Assembly (NCBI GenBank): GCA_013331015.1
Contig: DUHF01000167.1
Location: 1 to 41,429 of the forward strand
DNA length: 41,429 nt
From: Methanoregula sp.
Lineage (GTDB): Archaea; Halobacteriota; Methanomicrobia; Methanomicrobiales; Methanospirillaceae
Direction of reading: 5' to 3'
Part shown: piece by piece, positions 25,983-34,799 of the stretch
Layout of the letters: the number at the start of each line of letters is the position of its first letter
How positions within the stretch are numbered: position 1 is the first letter of the stretch
Notes under the pieces: model-generated
Told to the model about the DNA's origin: nothing
What the model saw: only the letters and a program-made list of their open reading frames with translations
The model's database searches: none
Made by a program: the position numbers and the translations under genes

Positions 25983-27209
25983 ATGCATACCCTTATTGAA
26001 CAGGCACGGCTCGGGAAGATTCCCCGGCAGGTGGTATCAGTAGCCGCGGCAGAAGGAATTGATGCGGAACTCTTGTGCGAGAGAGTTGCAAAAGGAAGCG
26101 CGGTCATTATGCAGCGTGGCAACCGTTTTACCGGTATCGGGAAAGGACTCTCTACAAAAGTCAATGTCAATCTCGGCACATCAACCAGTAAAGTTTGCGT
26201 AGAGGATGAGATCGCAAAAGCTCATATTGCCGAACAATATGGAGCGGATACCATAAGTGATCTCTCCATGGGCGGGGACATCAGCGCAATCAGGGCTGCA
26301 ATAATGGCCAGTACAACGCTTCCGATAACCACTGTACCGGTATACCAGACGGTTGTGGAAAACGGCTTAAAAGAGATGACTGCCGAAGACATCATGGCAA
26401 CCCTTACGATGCAGGCAGAGCAGGGTATCAGTTCGTGCGTGATTCATTGCGTGAGCCATACCATGCTGCAGGAATTCCGGAGGAAAAAACGGATCCTCGG
26501 TGTTGTTTCAAAAGGTGGTTCGATCACCAGTGCCTTCATGCTGATACACCAGTGCGAAAACCCCTTCATCGAACACTTTGATGAGGTTCTCACTCTCTGC
26601 AAAAAATACGATATCATACTTTCACTGGGGAATACTGCGCGAAGCGGGTGTATCCATGACCAGCGCGATAAAGCACAAATTGAAGAGATACGACAGAATG
26701 TCGCGCTCGCACATCGCGCCCATGAAAATGGGGTTCAGGTAATTATCGAAGGGACGGGAGGGCATATACGGAGCGATCGGATCGCTCCGTACGTCCGGTA
26801 TCAGAAACGGCAGTCACCGTTTCCCCTGTTTGTTGCCGGGCCTCTGCCGGTTGATATTGCCGTAGGGTATGACCACATCGCTGGCTGTGCAGGTGCAAGT
26901 ATTGCGAGTGCGGCAGGAGCTGATTATCTCTGTTATATCACGCCCGCCGAACATCTTGGGCTCCCCGGTCCTGAATCGGTCAAGGAAGGTCTCATCGCCT
27001 TCCGGATTGCTGCACATATTGGTGATACGGTAAAATACAAAAATGTGGGAAACGACAAAAAGGTCGCACTGATGCGTGCGGCTCTCGATCGGGAAGGTCA
27101 GATATGTTGTGCGCTTGATCCTGCACGAGCACGGGAACTCGCGGATGGCGAAACTGAGTGCACGATGTGCGGTGAGTTTTGCGCGATTAAGATTATGCGG
27201 GAATTTTAA
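25983..27209 (+). CDS. thiC: Phosphomethylpyrimidine synthase family protein (ThiC)
   Basis: The 408-aa protein belongs to the ThiC family of radical SAM enzymes, which turn aminoimidazole ribotide into the thiamine pyrimidine. It shows GKGLSTKVNVNLGTS, SDLSMGGDISAIRAAI, EGTGGHIRSDRI, and at the end CTMCGEFCAIK, the C-x2-C-x4-C cluster motif peculiar to ThiC. It lacks the long N-terminal domain of bacterial ThiC, as is common in archaea; short archaeal homologs might have another product, so the exact role is a family inference. An AGGAGA site lies 11 bases before ATG 25,983. No TPP riboswitch is recognisable upstream. Confidence 0.9.
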   Translation: MHTLIEQARLGKIPRQVVSVAAAEGIDAELLCERVAKGSAVIMQRGNRFTGIGKGLSTKVNVNLGTSTSKVCVEDEIAKAHIAEQYGADTISDLSMGGDISAIRAAIMASTTLPITTVPVYQTVVENGLKEMTAEDIMATLTMQAEQGISSCVIHCVSHTMLQEFRRKKRILGVVSKGGSITSAFMLIHQCENPFIEHFDEVLTLCKKYDIILSLGNTARSGCIHDQRDKAQIEEIRQNVALAHRAHENGVQVIIEGTGGHIRSDRIAPYVRYQKRQSPFPLFVAGPLPVDIAVGYDHIAGCAGASIASAAGADYLCYITPAEHLGLPGPESVKEGLIAFRIAAHIGDTVKYKNVGNDKKVALMRAALDREGQICCALDPARARELADGETECTMCGEFCAIKIMREF

Positions 27210-27239
27210 GGTTATTCCTTCTGACCCTCCTCAGTAAAT

Positions 27240-27281
27240 CCGGAAAAACGTGGGAGGGGAAAAAATCCCCCATTCTTCCGG
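27240..27281 (+). terminator. Candidate terminator after thiC
   Basis: CCGGAA (27,240-27,245) pairs with TTCCGG (27,276-27,281) around an inner GGGGA-aaaaa-TCCCC stem. It lies 31 bp after the thiC stop; T-rich sequence follows at about 27,290-27,306. Confidence 0.55.
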
Positions 27282-27361
27282 GGTAAATTATTCTTGTCTG
27301 TTTTTTACTGCATTGCCTTTGGATGTATGGAATGCCTGATACTGGATATAAGAGAAAATAC

Positions 27362-28061
27362 GACCAATTAGGGCTCCTTTTCCTTCCCGGGTATGCAGGT
27401 CAATACCGGAAAACCCCGATAAATCCTTGTTTTCAGTTCCTGTGGAAAATAAACCCATATAACGCTCTGTTTGTCAAAATAAGGCTGAAAAACCCCTCTC
27501 CTAAAGCCTGTCAAGGGCCATTAAATCGAGGCAATTTTTTCCACTTAGTTTACCCCATACGGACCCCTTAAACCCTGCCGGAATGCGAATATGAGGGGCG
27601 TTTTTTCCGGGGATGTCTGAAAAACAGAGTTTTAGCCTGGAATATGAGGAGCCGGTCGCGGAGCGGGAGCGAACACGGCGAAGCTGTGCGAAGCGTGCGA
27701 CGCGGGCGGCGATCAACACCGGGACCCGTTCAAAAGAAATTGAGTTTTTTTCTTGAGGATGTTACGCTCAATGGGGCTCCGCCCCTCGCCGCGTGGGCTC
27801 CCCCAACGAGATCTTGTTTTGCTGACATGAAGATCGGTCGAGACTGTTCGTCTCCGCTGCACTACGGCTCGCTCCGCTCTCCTCCATTCCGCTTCGCTCA
27901 CAGACTCTCCCTTGCTTTTCCGGAGTTGTCCGGTTGATACGATGACGCCCCTGGCTCATCGCTCCGCTCCATCGCCAGCGGCTGCTCTCGCCCGCTCCTC
28001 ACATATCGCTTCGCGGAATGTTCGTCGCTGTTGATCGTACTCATGTCGAACGCTCATTGAC
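27362..28061 (+). repeat. Long non-coding repeat R2
   Basis: This is the second copy of the family, in the same orientation as R1 and R3. It shares GGAATGCGAATATGAGG, GGAGCCGGTCGCGGAGCGG, CACGGCGAAGCTGTG, the stretch starting GGGGCTCCGCCCCTCGCCG, and the end CGCTTCGCGGAATGTTCG. Its 5' third is more diverged than that of R1 or R3. Past the shared end it runs on into TTGATCGTACTCATG and CGCTCATTGAC, a join also found (inverted) where R4 meets the right inverted-repeat arm near 40,808. It lies just downstream of thiC and marks the right end of the sulfur block, as R1 marks the left. Confidence 0.83.
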
Positions 28062-28412
28062 ACCTTCACCCCGACCTCGCGCTGATGCACTCGCCCGGTG
28101 CGAACGTGGGCTGCTGCGGCCTGACAGCCACCCCTCTTATTCTATCGAAAATCGCGTGTTCGATACCTGGCAATTCGAGTACTCATTGTTTCACGCTATC
28201 CACACAATAATTGCTGATAAATAGATGTATGGGTGCGCAGTGTGAAAGTGATTTACATGCGCCGTTTACGATTTGAAGCCCGTATAACCCCTAAAACCAA
28301 AACCTTAAATTTCAAATAAACCCATCTTAACAAATCGGGTCCAGGGGCTTACCAGAAATCCTGCAATTTTAGGACGTTTTCCCCCGTAAAACCCGGTCAG
28401 AAGGAGTTCTGT
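28062..28412. other. Non-coding stretch after R2
   Basis: No gene is called. The first part (CTCGCGCTGATGCACTCGCC) looks like a worn copy of the CGCTGATGCG hairpin loops seen in the inverted-repeat arms at 37.7-38.1 and 40.3-40.8 kb. GTGCGCAGTGTGAAAGTGA (28,233-28,251) recurs exactly, inverted, at 38,142-38,160, just before the ArdC cassette. These links tie this stretch to the composite element further right. Confidence 0.5.
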
Positions 28413-28472
28413 ATGAAAAAATCTGAAACCATAGGAAAAGATCACGCACTCACTCGCCAGGTGAAACCGTGA
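28413..28472 (+). CDS. Very small ORF, hypothetical
   Basis: A 19-codon frame (MKKSETIGKDHALTRQVKP) starts with ATG 8 bases after AAGGAG. Its stop overlaps the GTG of the next small frame by 4 bp. The good ribosome binding site and the chain of overlaps support translation, possibly as a leader peptide. The product is not recognised. Confidence 0.35.
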   Translation: MKKSETIGKDHALTRQVKP

Positions 28473-28588
28473 AGGATAAAGAAGGAAAAGCAGGGGCCAC
28501 CGTCGCTAAACAAATCGCCCCTGCAACCACCCACCGAATACCAAGTAAAACAGTAGGGGCTGACTCAAATGTTGTACGGGAAGATTAA
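28469..28588 (+). CDS. Small ORF, hypothetical
   Basis: A 39-aa frame starts at GTG inside the stop of the preceding frame. The product is polar and basic (VKDKEGKAGATVAKQIAP at the start) and is not recognised. It overlaps the next small frame by 20 bp. Translation depends on coupling and is uncertain. Confidence 0.3.
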   Translation: MKDKEGKAGATVAKQIAPATTHRIPSKTVGADSNVVRED

Positions 28589-28751
28589 TGATTCTTGTTC
28601 TAACTACACTCCCCTTCGGGTAACGCGCGAAGATATTGCAGCGTTTGAAACCCAGACGGGATTTTTCGGTCTCGGCCAGCGAATGGTCCGGGCCGGTATC
28701 TGGACTATTGTTAACGAAGGGGAAGGATATGCCATCAAAGCCCGGGCCTGA
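28569..28751 (+). CDS. Small hypothetical protein of the replication module
   Basis: The 60-aa product reads LRVTREDIAAFETQTGFFGL, then GQRMVRAGIWTIVNEGEG toward the end. It is not recognised. It overlaps the following gene by 23 bp in another frame, in the manner of plasmid or virus genes. Codon use (G or C at many third positions) is like that of the next gene. Confidence 0.45.
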   Translation: MLYGKINDSCSNYTPLRVTREDIAAFETQTGFFGLGQRMVRAGIWTIVNEGEGYAIKARA

Positions 28752-29034
28752 AACCAGTACCGGTGCTGATGCTCCGCGAGCTGTCGTGGAGCCCGGTGAA
28801 ACGGATTCTCCTGAAATCGCATCGGAGCAGATCGAAGGCATCCCGCTCTATCTTATCCCGCGAACTATCGCGGACCAGATCCAAGAGAAGCGTGAAGCGG
28901 TTGCCAGTATTGATGTGCGGCAGGGTGTCGGACATTTCTACACGATCACGATAATGACATCAGGGCCCCGTGTGCTCCGGCGCAAGCGTAGAAAAGAGAA
29001 GGCAGCAAAGACCGGAGGAGAGACCGGTGAATAA
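28729..29034 (+). CDS. Hypothetical protein upstream of primase-helicase
   Basis: The 101-aa protein has a disordered, Pro/Glu-rich start (MPSKPGPETSTGADAP), a central ordered part (GIPLYLIPRTIADQIQEKREAV and VGHFYTITIMTSGPR) and a basic tail RRKRRKEKAAK that could bind nucleic acid. A GGGGAAGGAT site lies at the start. It is followed after 50 bp by the primase-helicase gene on the same strand, so a role as a small replication accessory or DNA-binding factor is possible. I do not recognise a family. Confidence 0.6.
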   Translation: MPSKPGPETSTGADAPRAVVEPGETDSPEIASEQIEGIPLYLIPRTIADQIQEKREAVASIDVRQGVGHFYTITIMTSGPRVLRRKRRKEKAAKTGGETGE

Positions 29035-29084
29035 CCACTCCTTCTTCCGGACAACCAGCAGCGGCCAGAGCCCAAAGGTGAACT

Positions 29085-32000
29085 GTGGATGAACTGCTCC
29101 GTGAAGCAGTTGCCCGGATAGCCGGGCCGGGGCAGGTCGTCGAGGTCCGTGCGCTTGCGGACCTGAACACGCACAGCGGGTACTTCAATGACTTTGACGC
29201 GCTTGTGCGCCAGGTTGATGCTCTGGGTACTGACTCCTCAATCCAGGGCATCTACATCACTCTCAACGAAGTGAACCCCGCGCTCTTCTCACGGAGGGCG
29301 AACCGGATTAAGATGCGGCTCGGGAAAAAAGACAGTTCAACGAGCGACGCGGATATCTTGCGCCGCCGCTGGCTGCCCATCGACATCGATCCGCTGCGAC
29401 CGAGCGGGGTATCGAGCACTGATGAAGAGCACGGGCTGGCGCTGGCGAAAGCCGATGAGATTGCCCGGTGGATCACCGGGCTCGGCTTCCCGGACCCGGT
29501 CCGGGCGGACTCGGGCAACGGTGCGCACTTACTCTACCGCATCGACCTGCCGAATGATGATGCTGCAACGGCGCTCGTGAAGGCGTGCCTCACGACGCTT
29601 GACACGCTCTTCTCGGACGAGCGGGTGAGCGTGGATACGGCGAACTTCAACGCGGCCCGCATCTGGAAGCTCTACGGGACCGTATCCCGGAAGGGTGACA
29701 GCACTTCCGAACGTCCGCACCGGAGGAGCCGCATTATCTCGGCCCCGGATGTGCCCGGTGTGGTGACCTGCGAACAATTGGCAACAATTGTCGCCCGGCT
29801 CCCGACCGAGGCCCAGGCAACGCAGCCGCCCAAGGCAAAAGACAAAGGCATTGACCTGCGCCGATGGTTATCCGATCACGGGGTTGGCGTGCAGTCCGAT
29901 AAGCCGTACAGTGGCGGGACGCTCTACACGCTCGACCAGTGCCCGTTCTCATCCGCACATAAGGACGGGGCCTTTGCGATCCAGTTCGGGAGCGGTGCGA
30001 TCTTTGCGGGATGCAAGCACGCATCCTGCGGGGGTGGTACTCAGCGGTGGCAGGAATTGCGGGAGAAGTATGAGCCGGGAAAGAAGCGTCCCGTATCCAA
30101 ACCGGAGAGCCCCCCGCCCGGGATCCTGCCGGGTCCCGCACCGGGCCCCGAGGATAAACACGCGGATGAGGCCCTGCTGGTGCTGCGGTCCGGTAACCCC
30201 ATCCGGACCATGCTCCGGACCTTCGCGCTCGATCACGAAGGCGACGAAACAGTGGCCGAGTGCCTGATCATGTCGCTTGCATCCCGCTCGGTCCTCAACA
30301 CGACCGGATTGCATGTCTCCGTATCCGGGGAGAGCGGGAAGGGAAAATCGCACGCCTTCTCGACCCTGATCCGGCAGGTTCCCGAGCGTCACCTGTTGGC
30401 CGGCTCGATGTCGAACAAGGCCCTGTTCTACATCGACAATCTCCAGCCCGGTACCGTGATCGTGCTCGATGACACGAGCCTCTCGGACGATATGACCGAG
30501 ATCCTCAAGGGTGTCACGACCTCATTCAGAAAACCCTTCATGTACCGGACCGTGAACAAGGACCGGAAAGGGTTCGTCTGTACTATTCCGGAGCGGTGCG
30601 TCTGGTGGGTGGCGAAGGTCGAAGGCAGCGGTGACGACCAGGTATTCAACCGGATGCTCACCTGCTGGATAGATGATACGATCGAACAGGACAACCGGGT
30701 CCTCACCCGGATTCTGGAGGACAGCGAGGCCCTGCCCGAGCACGGCGAAGAGGAGCGGCCCGATGTGCTGATGTGCCGGTCCATCTGGGAAGCACTCGGG
30801 CGCGAGCGGCTGCATGTCGTTATCCCCTTTGCAAAACGGATCCGGTTCCAGAGCCAGACGAACCGCCGGAACCCGGAGATGCTGCTGGGCCTGGTGAAAG
30901 CCCATACCCTACTCTTCTCGCTCCAGCGTGAACGGCAGGAAGTGAATGGGGTGCCCTGCATAACAGCGACCCGGGCGGATTTCGACGGCGCAGCCCGGCT
31001 CTATAGTCTGCTGAACGGCTCGGCCGGTGGGCAGACCACGAAACTTACGAAGATGGAATCGGACCTGGTCGGGGATATCTCAACCCTGCACTGGATCGAG
31101 TTCACGATCCCGATGCTCCAGAAGGCCACGGGCCTGTCGAACGCGGTTCTGCACCGGCTGATCCACGGCTACACGAGCCGGGGTGCTACTTATTCCGGGC
31201 TGCTGGAGAAGTGCCCGGCGATCGCGTACACTGACCGCACGGTTGTCTCGGAAGATGAGCAGACCGGTTATTCCACCCGGCGGAGGACGAATGCATACAC
31301 GTTCGATCACGAATTGTTCAAAATATGGATGGCAGGCGGCACGGTCTGGCTCGATGACAGCCAAGGTCCGGACCGTGATGACCCTACGGAATCACGGCAG
31401 TCCAGCTGCACTATTACGGAAGGTTCCGTGAGATCGAAAGCCGCTGATTCCAGCGGGGAATCTGATGTACTTTGTACAAATACTTCTTTTAGTGTACAAA
31501 AGAGTGAATCCGGTGGAAAAACGGATCTCACTAATGGGGATGTAGCAGCGGGTCCATCTGCATGTTCATACGCTTGTGACTCCGGAAATTCCGTGATACC
31601 GGAATCGAAAACCGAGCCGGGGCTGCGGAACGGTGAACCGGAAGGTCCCAAGCCTTCGATTACCTCACGGAAACCTGCAGAACACTCCGCCGGTATGGGT
31701 ATTTCTGCTGCCGGACCGGAAAACCGACCGGTGGCCGGCAATCCCACGGAACGCCGGTCCATCAAGGCAACCGATTACAAAAAACTCGAGATCCCGGAGG
31801 GGCGAACAGTCTGTTATTGTTGCAATCGGAAGGGAGCCTTGTATGTTGAGAAATTTACTGCCGAGCGGAAGGCTCGCCCGAAGGACCAGCAGGACGCCCG
31901 CCGGGTCTGCAAAGCCTGCTACAATGCCGCAGTCCAGAAGAAGCGGACCGAATCCCCGCCCCTGCCCGGGACAATTCCCCTGGCATCGATGCAGCGGATC

Positions 32001-32159
32001 AGCAGCAGCGTAGGCCGGTGCTCGGTCTGTGACCTGGCCCCTGCCGTGTATCTCGACCGCGAGACCGGTATCCGGCTCTGTGAGCCCTGTTATTCGCGGG
32101 AAGCGATGCAGCAGACGCAGCGGCTTGCATCGGTATCTCCACCGGGAGGCGGGGGATAA
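29085..32159 (+). CDS. Plasmid/virus-type primase-helicase replication protein
   Basis: The 1024-aa protein appears to be the replication protein of a mobile replicon. The N-terminal third looks like an archaeo-eukaryotic primase/PrimPol: WLPIDIDPLRPSG with the metal DxD (about 100-103), VRADSGNGAHLLYRIDLP (about 144-161) and AARIWKLYGT (about 187-196). A zinc knuckle follows (CPFSSAHKDG, CKHASCGG, about 286-318). The middle is a P-loop ATPase: GESGKGKS (about 417-424), then VIVLDDTSL as Walker B (about 456-464), in the style of superfamily 3 or DnaB/D5-like helicases. A long polar linker is followed by two C-terminal zinc ribbons: CYCC with CKAC (about 908-945) and CSVC with CEPC (about 980-1005). 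GTG at 29,085 follows GGTGA. Helicase superfamily is not certain. Confidence 0.82.
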   Translation: MDELLREAVARIAGPGQVVEVRALADLNTHSGYFNDFDALVRQVDALGTDSSIQGIYITLNEVNPALFSRRANRIKMRLGKKDSSTSDADILRRRWLPIDIDPLRPSGVSSTDEEHGLALAKADEIARWITGLGFPDPVRADSGNGAHLLYRIDLPNDDAATALVKACLTTLDTLFSDERVSVDTANFNAARIWKLYGTVSRKGDSTSERPHRRSRIISAPDVPGVVTCEQLATIVARLPTEAQATQPPKAKDKGIDLRRWLSDHGVGVQSDKPYSGGTLYTLDQCPFSSAHKDGAFAIQFGSGAIFAGCKHASCGGGTQRWQELREKYEPGKKRPVSKPESPPPGILPGPAPGPEDKHADEALLVLRSGNPIRTMLRTFALDHEGDETVAECLIMSLASRSVLNTTGLHVSVSGESGKGKSHAFSTLIRQVPERHLLAGSMSNKALFYIDNLQPGTVIVLDDTSLSDDMTEILKGVTTSFRKPFMYRTVNKDRKGFVCTIPERCVWWVAKVEGSGDDQVFNRMLTCWIDDTIEQDNRVLTRILEDSEALPEHGEEERPDVLMCRSIWEALGRERLHVVIPFAKRIRFQSQTNRRNPEMLLGLVKAHTLLFSLQRERQEVNGVPCITATRADFDGAARLYSLLNGSAGGQTTKLTKMESDLVGDISTLHWIEFTIPMLQKATGLSNAVLHRLIHGYTSRGATYSGLLEKCPAIAYTDRTVVSEDEQTGYSTRRRTNAYTFDHELFKIWMAGGTVWLDDSQGPDRDDPTESRQSSCTITEGSVRSKAADSSGESDVLCTNTSFSVQKSESGGKTDLTNGDVAAGPSACSYACDSGNSVIPESKTEPGLRNGEPEGPKPSITSRKPAEHSAGMGISAAGPENRPVAGNPTERRSIKATDYKKLEIPEGRTVCYCCNRKGALYVEKFTAERKARPKDQQDARRVCKACYNAAVQKKRTESPPLPGTIPLASMQRISSSVGRCSVCDLAPAVYLDRETGIRLCEPCYSREAMQQTQRLASVSPPGGGG

Positions 32160-32164
32160 CTATT

Positions 32165-32260
32165 CCGTTAGCTCTCGCACGAGAGCACCGAGCACTACAC
32201 TCACCAGTACGTGCTCGATGCGGTGGATACTTTCGCTTCGCACCGGATATACTATCGATT
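32165..32260. other. Hairpin cluster after primase-helicase
   Basis: Directly after the replication gene lie GCTCTC/GAGAGC (32,171-32,186) and CGAGCAC/GTGCTCG (32,189-32,217). They could end transcription or mark a recombination or replication site. The rest of the 225-bp gap up to the next gene is AT-rich with no gene seen. Confidence 0.4.
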
Positions 32261-32414
32261 TATAGGTAAGACGATAATATTCACATAACCACGACAAATT
32301 CACGGTTATCCTAAAGGTGCTCTTGAATGAACGATACAAAATTTTTGAACAAGATCTCCCGGTAGGATTGTAACAATCACGATTATGACCATGATAACAA
32401 CCACAAGCCGGACA

Positions 32415-33884
32415 ATGGCAACAATCCGCATATTTGTCAGCGGTGTGCAAAAGGAATTGAAAGCGGAGAGGGTGGCGGTCCGTGATTACATAAGAGCGGA
32501 TCCGCTGCTCAAGCGTTACTTTGAAACATTTCTTTTCGAAGATCTTCCTGCACTTGATCGTAAACCGGATGAATTGTATCTGAATGAAGTCGATGCATGC
32601 ACGATATACCTGGGAATTTTTGGTAATGAATACGGTTCTGAGAACGAACGGGGCATTTCTCCTACAGAACTTGAGTTTGACCGTGCAACGGAGAAAAGCA
32701 AATACAGGTTAATTCTTGTGAAGGGGAAAGATGAGATTAAACGTCATCCGAAGATGCAGAATCTTATCAATAGGGCAACACCTCATGTTGTGCGACGACG
32801 TTTCATCAACAGAGAGGGTTTGAAAAAGGAATTGTTGAATGCATTAGTTCAATTTCTGTGCGACAAGAAAATAATCCCCAGTACTCCCTTCGATGAATAT
32901 CCCTGCACCGGAGCGACGTTAAAAGATATCTCCGATGAAAAAATTGCCTGGTTTATTCCGGTGGCAAGAAAAGAAAGGAAATACCCCTTAACGATTGGTA
33001 CCCCGACCGAACGTGTTCTGGAGAAACTCGAACTTATGGAAGGGACAAAACCCAACAATGCAGCAATTCTCCTCTTTGGGCTTACTCCTCAAAAATTTTT
33101 GCCATCTGCCGAGATAAAATGCCTACACTTTCATGGAACCGTAATCGCAAAACCGATTCCTTCTCATCAGGTGTTTACAGGATCTGTATTTGATCAAGTT
33201 GATCAAGCAACCGATTTTGTCATGTCAAAACTCTATCGTCGTGTCCCGCCCCGTGATACAACTCCTGTCAGTGACACGGAATATGAGATTCCAAAAGAGG
33301 TAATCAATGAAGCCATTGTCAATGCCATCGCTCACCGGGATTATTCATCCCAGGCAAGTGTTCAGGTGTATGTTTTTTCCGATCGCGTTGAGGTCAGGAA
33401 TCCCGGCGAGCTTCCACGGGACCTTACCTTTGAAAACCTGAAAGTTCAGCATAACTCCCGTCCCCGCAATCTCCGTATTGCGCGGGTGTTATTCCTCGCT
33501 CATTATATCGAAACAATCGGGTACGGGACGCTCCAGATGATTGACGGGTGTAAGGCTGTCGGCCTGCCGGAACCGGATTTTGCCCAAAGTGGCGGTGAGT
33601 TTGTTGTTACGATCTGGCGGGACTGGCTTACAGACTCGATTATAGCGGGACTGGGACTCAATGAACGACAGAAGAAGATCATTGTCTTTGTTAAAAGCAA
33701 TGCCAGGATTTCAAATACTGAATGTCAGAATCTTACCGGCGCAACCCGGAAAACGACGAGCCGTGATCTCGAAGATCTTGTAAACGCCGGTCTTCTGATT
33801 CGTGTCGGAGAGAGACGCGGAGCTCATTATGTACTTTCCCGGGTAAAAAACAAAGAACCGGTCAGAGAAGATTTTACGTCATGA
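32415..33884 (+). CDS. DUF4062 / Schlafen-AlbA-like / GHKL ATPase protein
   Basis: The 489-aa protein opens with a DUF4062 domain (MATIRIFVSGVQKELKAER to about residue 130; YLGIFGNEYG and ISPTELEFDRA are typical), a TIR-like fold. A segment resembling the AlbA_2 domain (about 170-250, NNAAILLFGLTPQKFLPSA) and a GHKL-type ATP site follow (NEAIVNAIAHRDY, then GYGTLQMIDGCKAVGLPEPDF), as in RecG-like/COG2865 proteins. The C-terminus is a winged helix (NARISNTECQNLTGATRKTTSRDLE). Such proteins are often linked to stress or defence and to mobile elements; the role here is unknown. ATG 32,385 is an alternative start. Base composition is more AT-rich than in the replication gene, hinting at separate acquisition. 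Confidence 0.8.
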   Translation: MATIRIFVSGVQKELKAERVAVRDYIRADPLLKRYFETFLFEDLPALDRKPDELYLNEVDACTIYLGIFGNEYGSENERGISPTELEFDRATEKSKYRLILVKGKDEIKRHPKMQNLINRATPHVVRRRFINREGLKKELLNALVQFLCDKKIIPSTPFDEYPCTGATLKDISDEKIAWFIPVARKERKYPLTIGTPTERVLEKLELMEGTKPNNAAILLFGLTPQKFLPSAEIKCLHFHGTVIAKPIPSHQVFTGSVFDQVDQATDFVMSKLYRRVPPRDTTPVSDTEYEIPKEVINEAIVNAIAHRDYSSQASVQVYVFSDRVEVRNPGELPRDLTFENLKVQHNSRPRNLRIARVLFLAHYIETIGYGTLQMIDGCKAVGLPEPDFAQSGGEFVVTIWRDWLTDSIIAGLGLNERQKKIIVFVKSNARISNTECQNLTGATRKTTSRDLEDLVNAGLLIRVGERRGAHYVLSRVKNKEPVREDFTS

Positions 33885-33910
33885 AAGATTGAAGATCAGG
33901 AAAAATAATA

Positions 33911-34043
33911 TGGGACATTTATGGGACATATGAGACATGCACCATATTATTCCCGGAAAAATGGTCACATAAGGGCCTAAGGGACCACGAGAAATCAGGA
34001 TAAATGAGATTAGAATGGGACATTAATGAGACATATGAGACAT
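33911..34043 (+). repeat. Iteron-like repeats, two triplets of TGRGACAT
   Basis: Six copies of TG(G/A)GACAT occur in two groups of three: starts at 33,911, 33,922 and 33,931, and at 34,016, 34,027 and 34,036. The spacing is 11 then 9 bp in both groups, and the groups are 105 bp apart. Such direct repeats near a replication gene are typical of a plasmid origin or of operator arrays. They also lie upstream of the gene at 34,210, so a promoter role is the alternative. Confidence 0.7.
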
Positions 34044-34148
34044 TGCTCCACGGATATACCGGCTGGTGTATTGTACATAACCGGTAATCGTCCGTTCACC
34101 CCCGCTTAACTCCTCTCAACAATCACCCACACTCATCATCAAGTCACG

Positions 34149-34157
34149 CTTATATCA
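34149..34157 (+). promoter_or_regulatory. TATA-like box for the gene at 34,210
   Basis: CTTATATCA stands 53 bases before the RBS-carrying start. A start site about 25 bases downstream would give a leader of roughly 30 nt. GGCTGGAG precedes the ATG. Confidence 0.5.
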
Positions 34158-34209
34158 CTGTGAGTAATATGAGAATATAGCCCACGGGCCCGGGGCTGGA
34201 GAAAAAAGT

Positions 34210-34713
34210 ATGGCAGATTTCGTACAGAACTCACAGACCAAGAGCGCAATCCGCGAACTCGCGGAACCAATCGCAGACGTTGCGACGTTCAATTCAATCG
34301 TCCAGTCGGTCATCACCGACAACCCGTTTGCATGCGTATTGTATATGTCCGCCGGGGTGACCCATGACCCGGTTGAAAAGACCAAGGAAGGGTACACGGT
34401 GAAGGTTATCTACCAGGATACCGATGCAAAGATTGTCGGCAACCTGTCGGACAAGTTCAGCACTATCGCCGGGTTCAATGCAGGGGCCACTGCGATTCTC
34501 GCAAACACGGCCCTCTCGACCGCTCACGGCGGCACTCCCGTTCGTGACACTGACAACGAAGCGTTCAGCGCGACGCTCAAGTGCCACGACCCGAACGGCG
34601 AACTGTACATGGTGAACTTCAGCCGTGGACGAGTCACCCTCACGTCCTACTCGGATGAAGCCATCCGGACCCGGGTCGAGACCTGGGCGGACACCGTAAC
34701 GGCACTCGCCTAG
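34210..34713 (+). CDS. Hypothetical protein, well-equipped single-gene unit of the mobile module
   Basis: The 167-aa protein (MADFVQNSQTKSAIRELAEP at the start) is not recognised. It has no signal peptide or membrane segment and is predicted to be soluble, with many alternating beta-type stretches (GYTVKVIYQDTDAKIVG, GELYMVNFSRGRVTLTSY). It has its own TATA-like box, a good ribosome binding site and a strong terminator, so it seems built for separate, high expression. In a virus-like module that would suit a structural protein, but nothing in the sequence proves it. Codon use is strongly G/C-ended. Confidence 0.75.
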   Translation: MADFVQNSQTKSAIRELAEPIADVATFNSIVQSVITDNPFACVLYMSAGVTHDPVEKTKEGYTVKVIYQDTDAKIVGNLSDKFSTIAGFNAGATAILANTALSTAHGGTPVRDTDNEAFSATLKCHDPNGELYMVNFSRGRVTLTSYSDEAIRTRVETWADTVTALA

Positions 34714-34734
34714 AATCGCCTGACGATAAGACAC

Positions 34735-34768
34735 GGAGGGGAGGCGACCCTTCGGTCCCCTCTCTTTT
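34735..34768 (+). terminator. Terminator after the gene at 34,210
   Basis: GGAGGGGA (34,735-34,742) pairs with TCCCCTC (34,756-34,762) and is followed by CTTTTT. It lies 22 bp after the stop codon. Confidence 0.75.
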
Positions 34769-34799
34769 TGGTCCTCTCGTCTTTGTGCGGAGGACCGTT

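Noticed and set aside
29755..29800. AACAATTG repeats inside the primase gene as further operators
   Set aside because: They lie within coding sequence and lack the TGTGAA half of the motif.
33911..34043. A CRISPR array at the TGRGACAT repeats
   Set aside because: The units are only 8 bp with 1-3 bp between them, not 25-37 bp repeats with unique spacers. No cas genes lie in the window.
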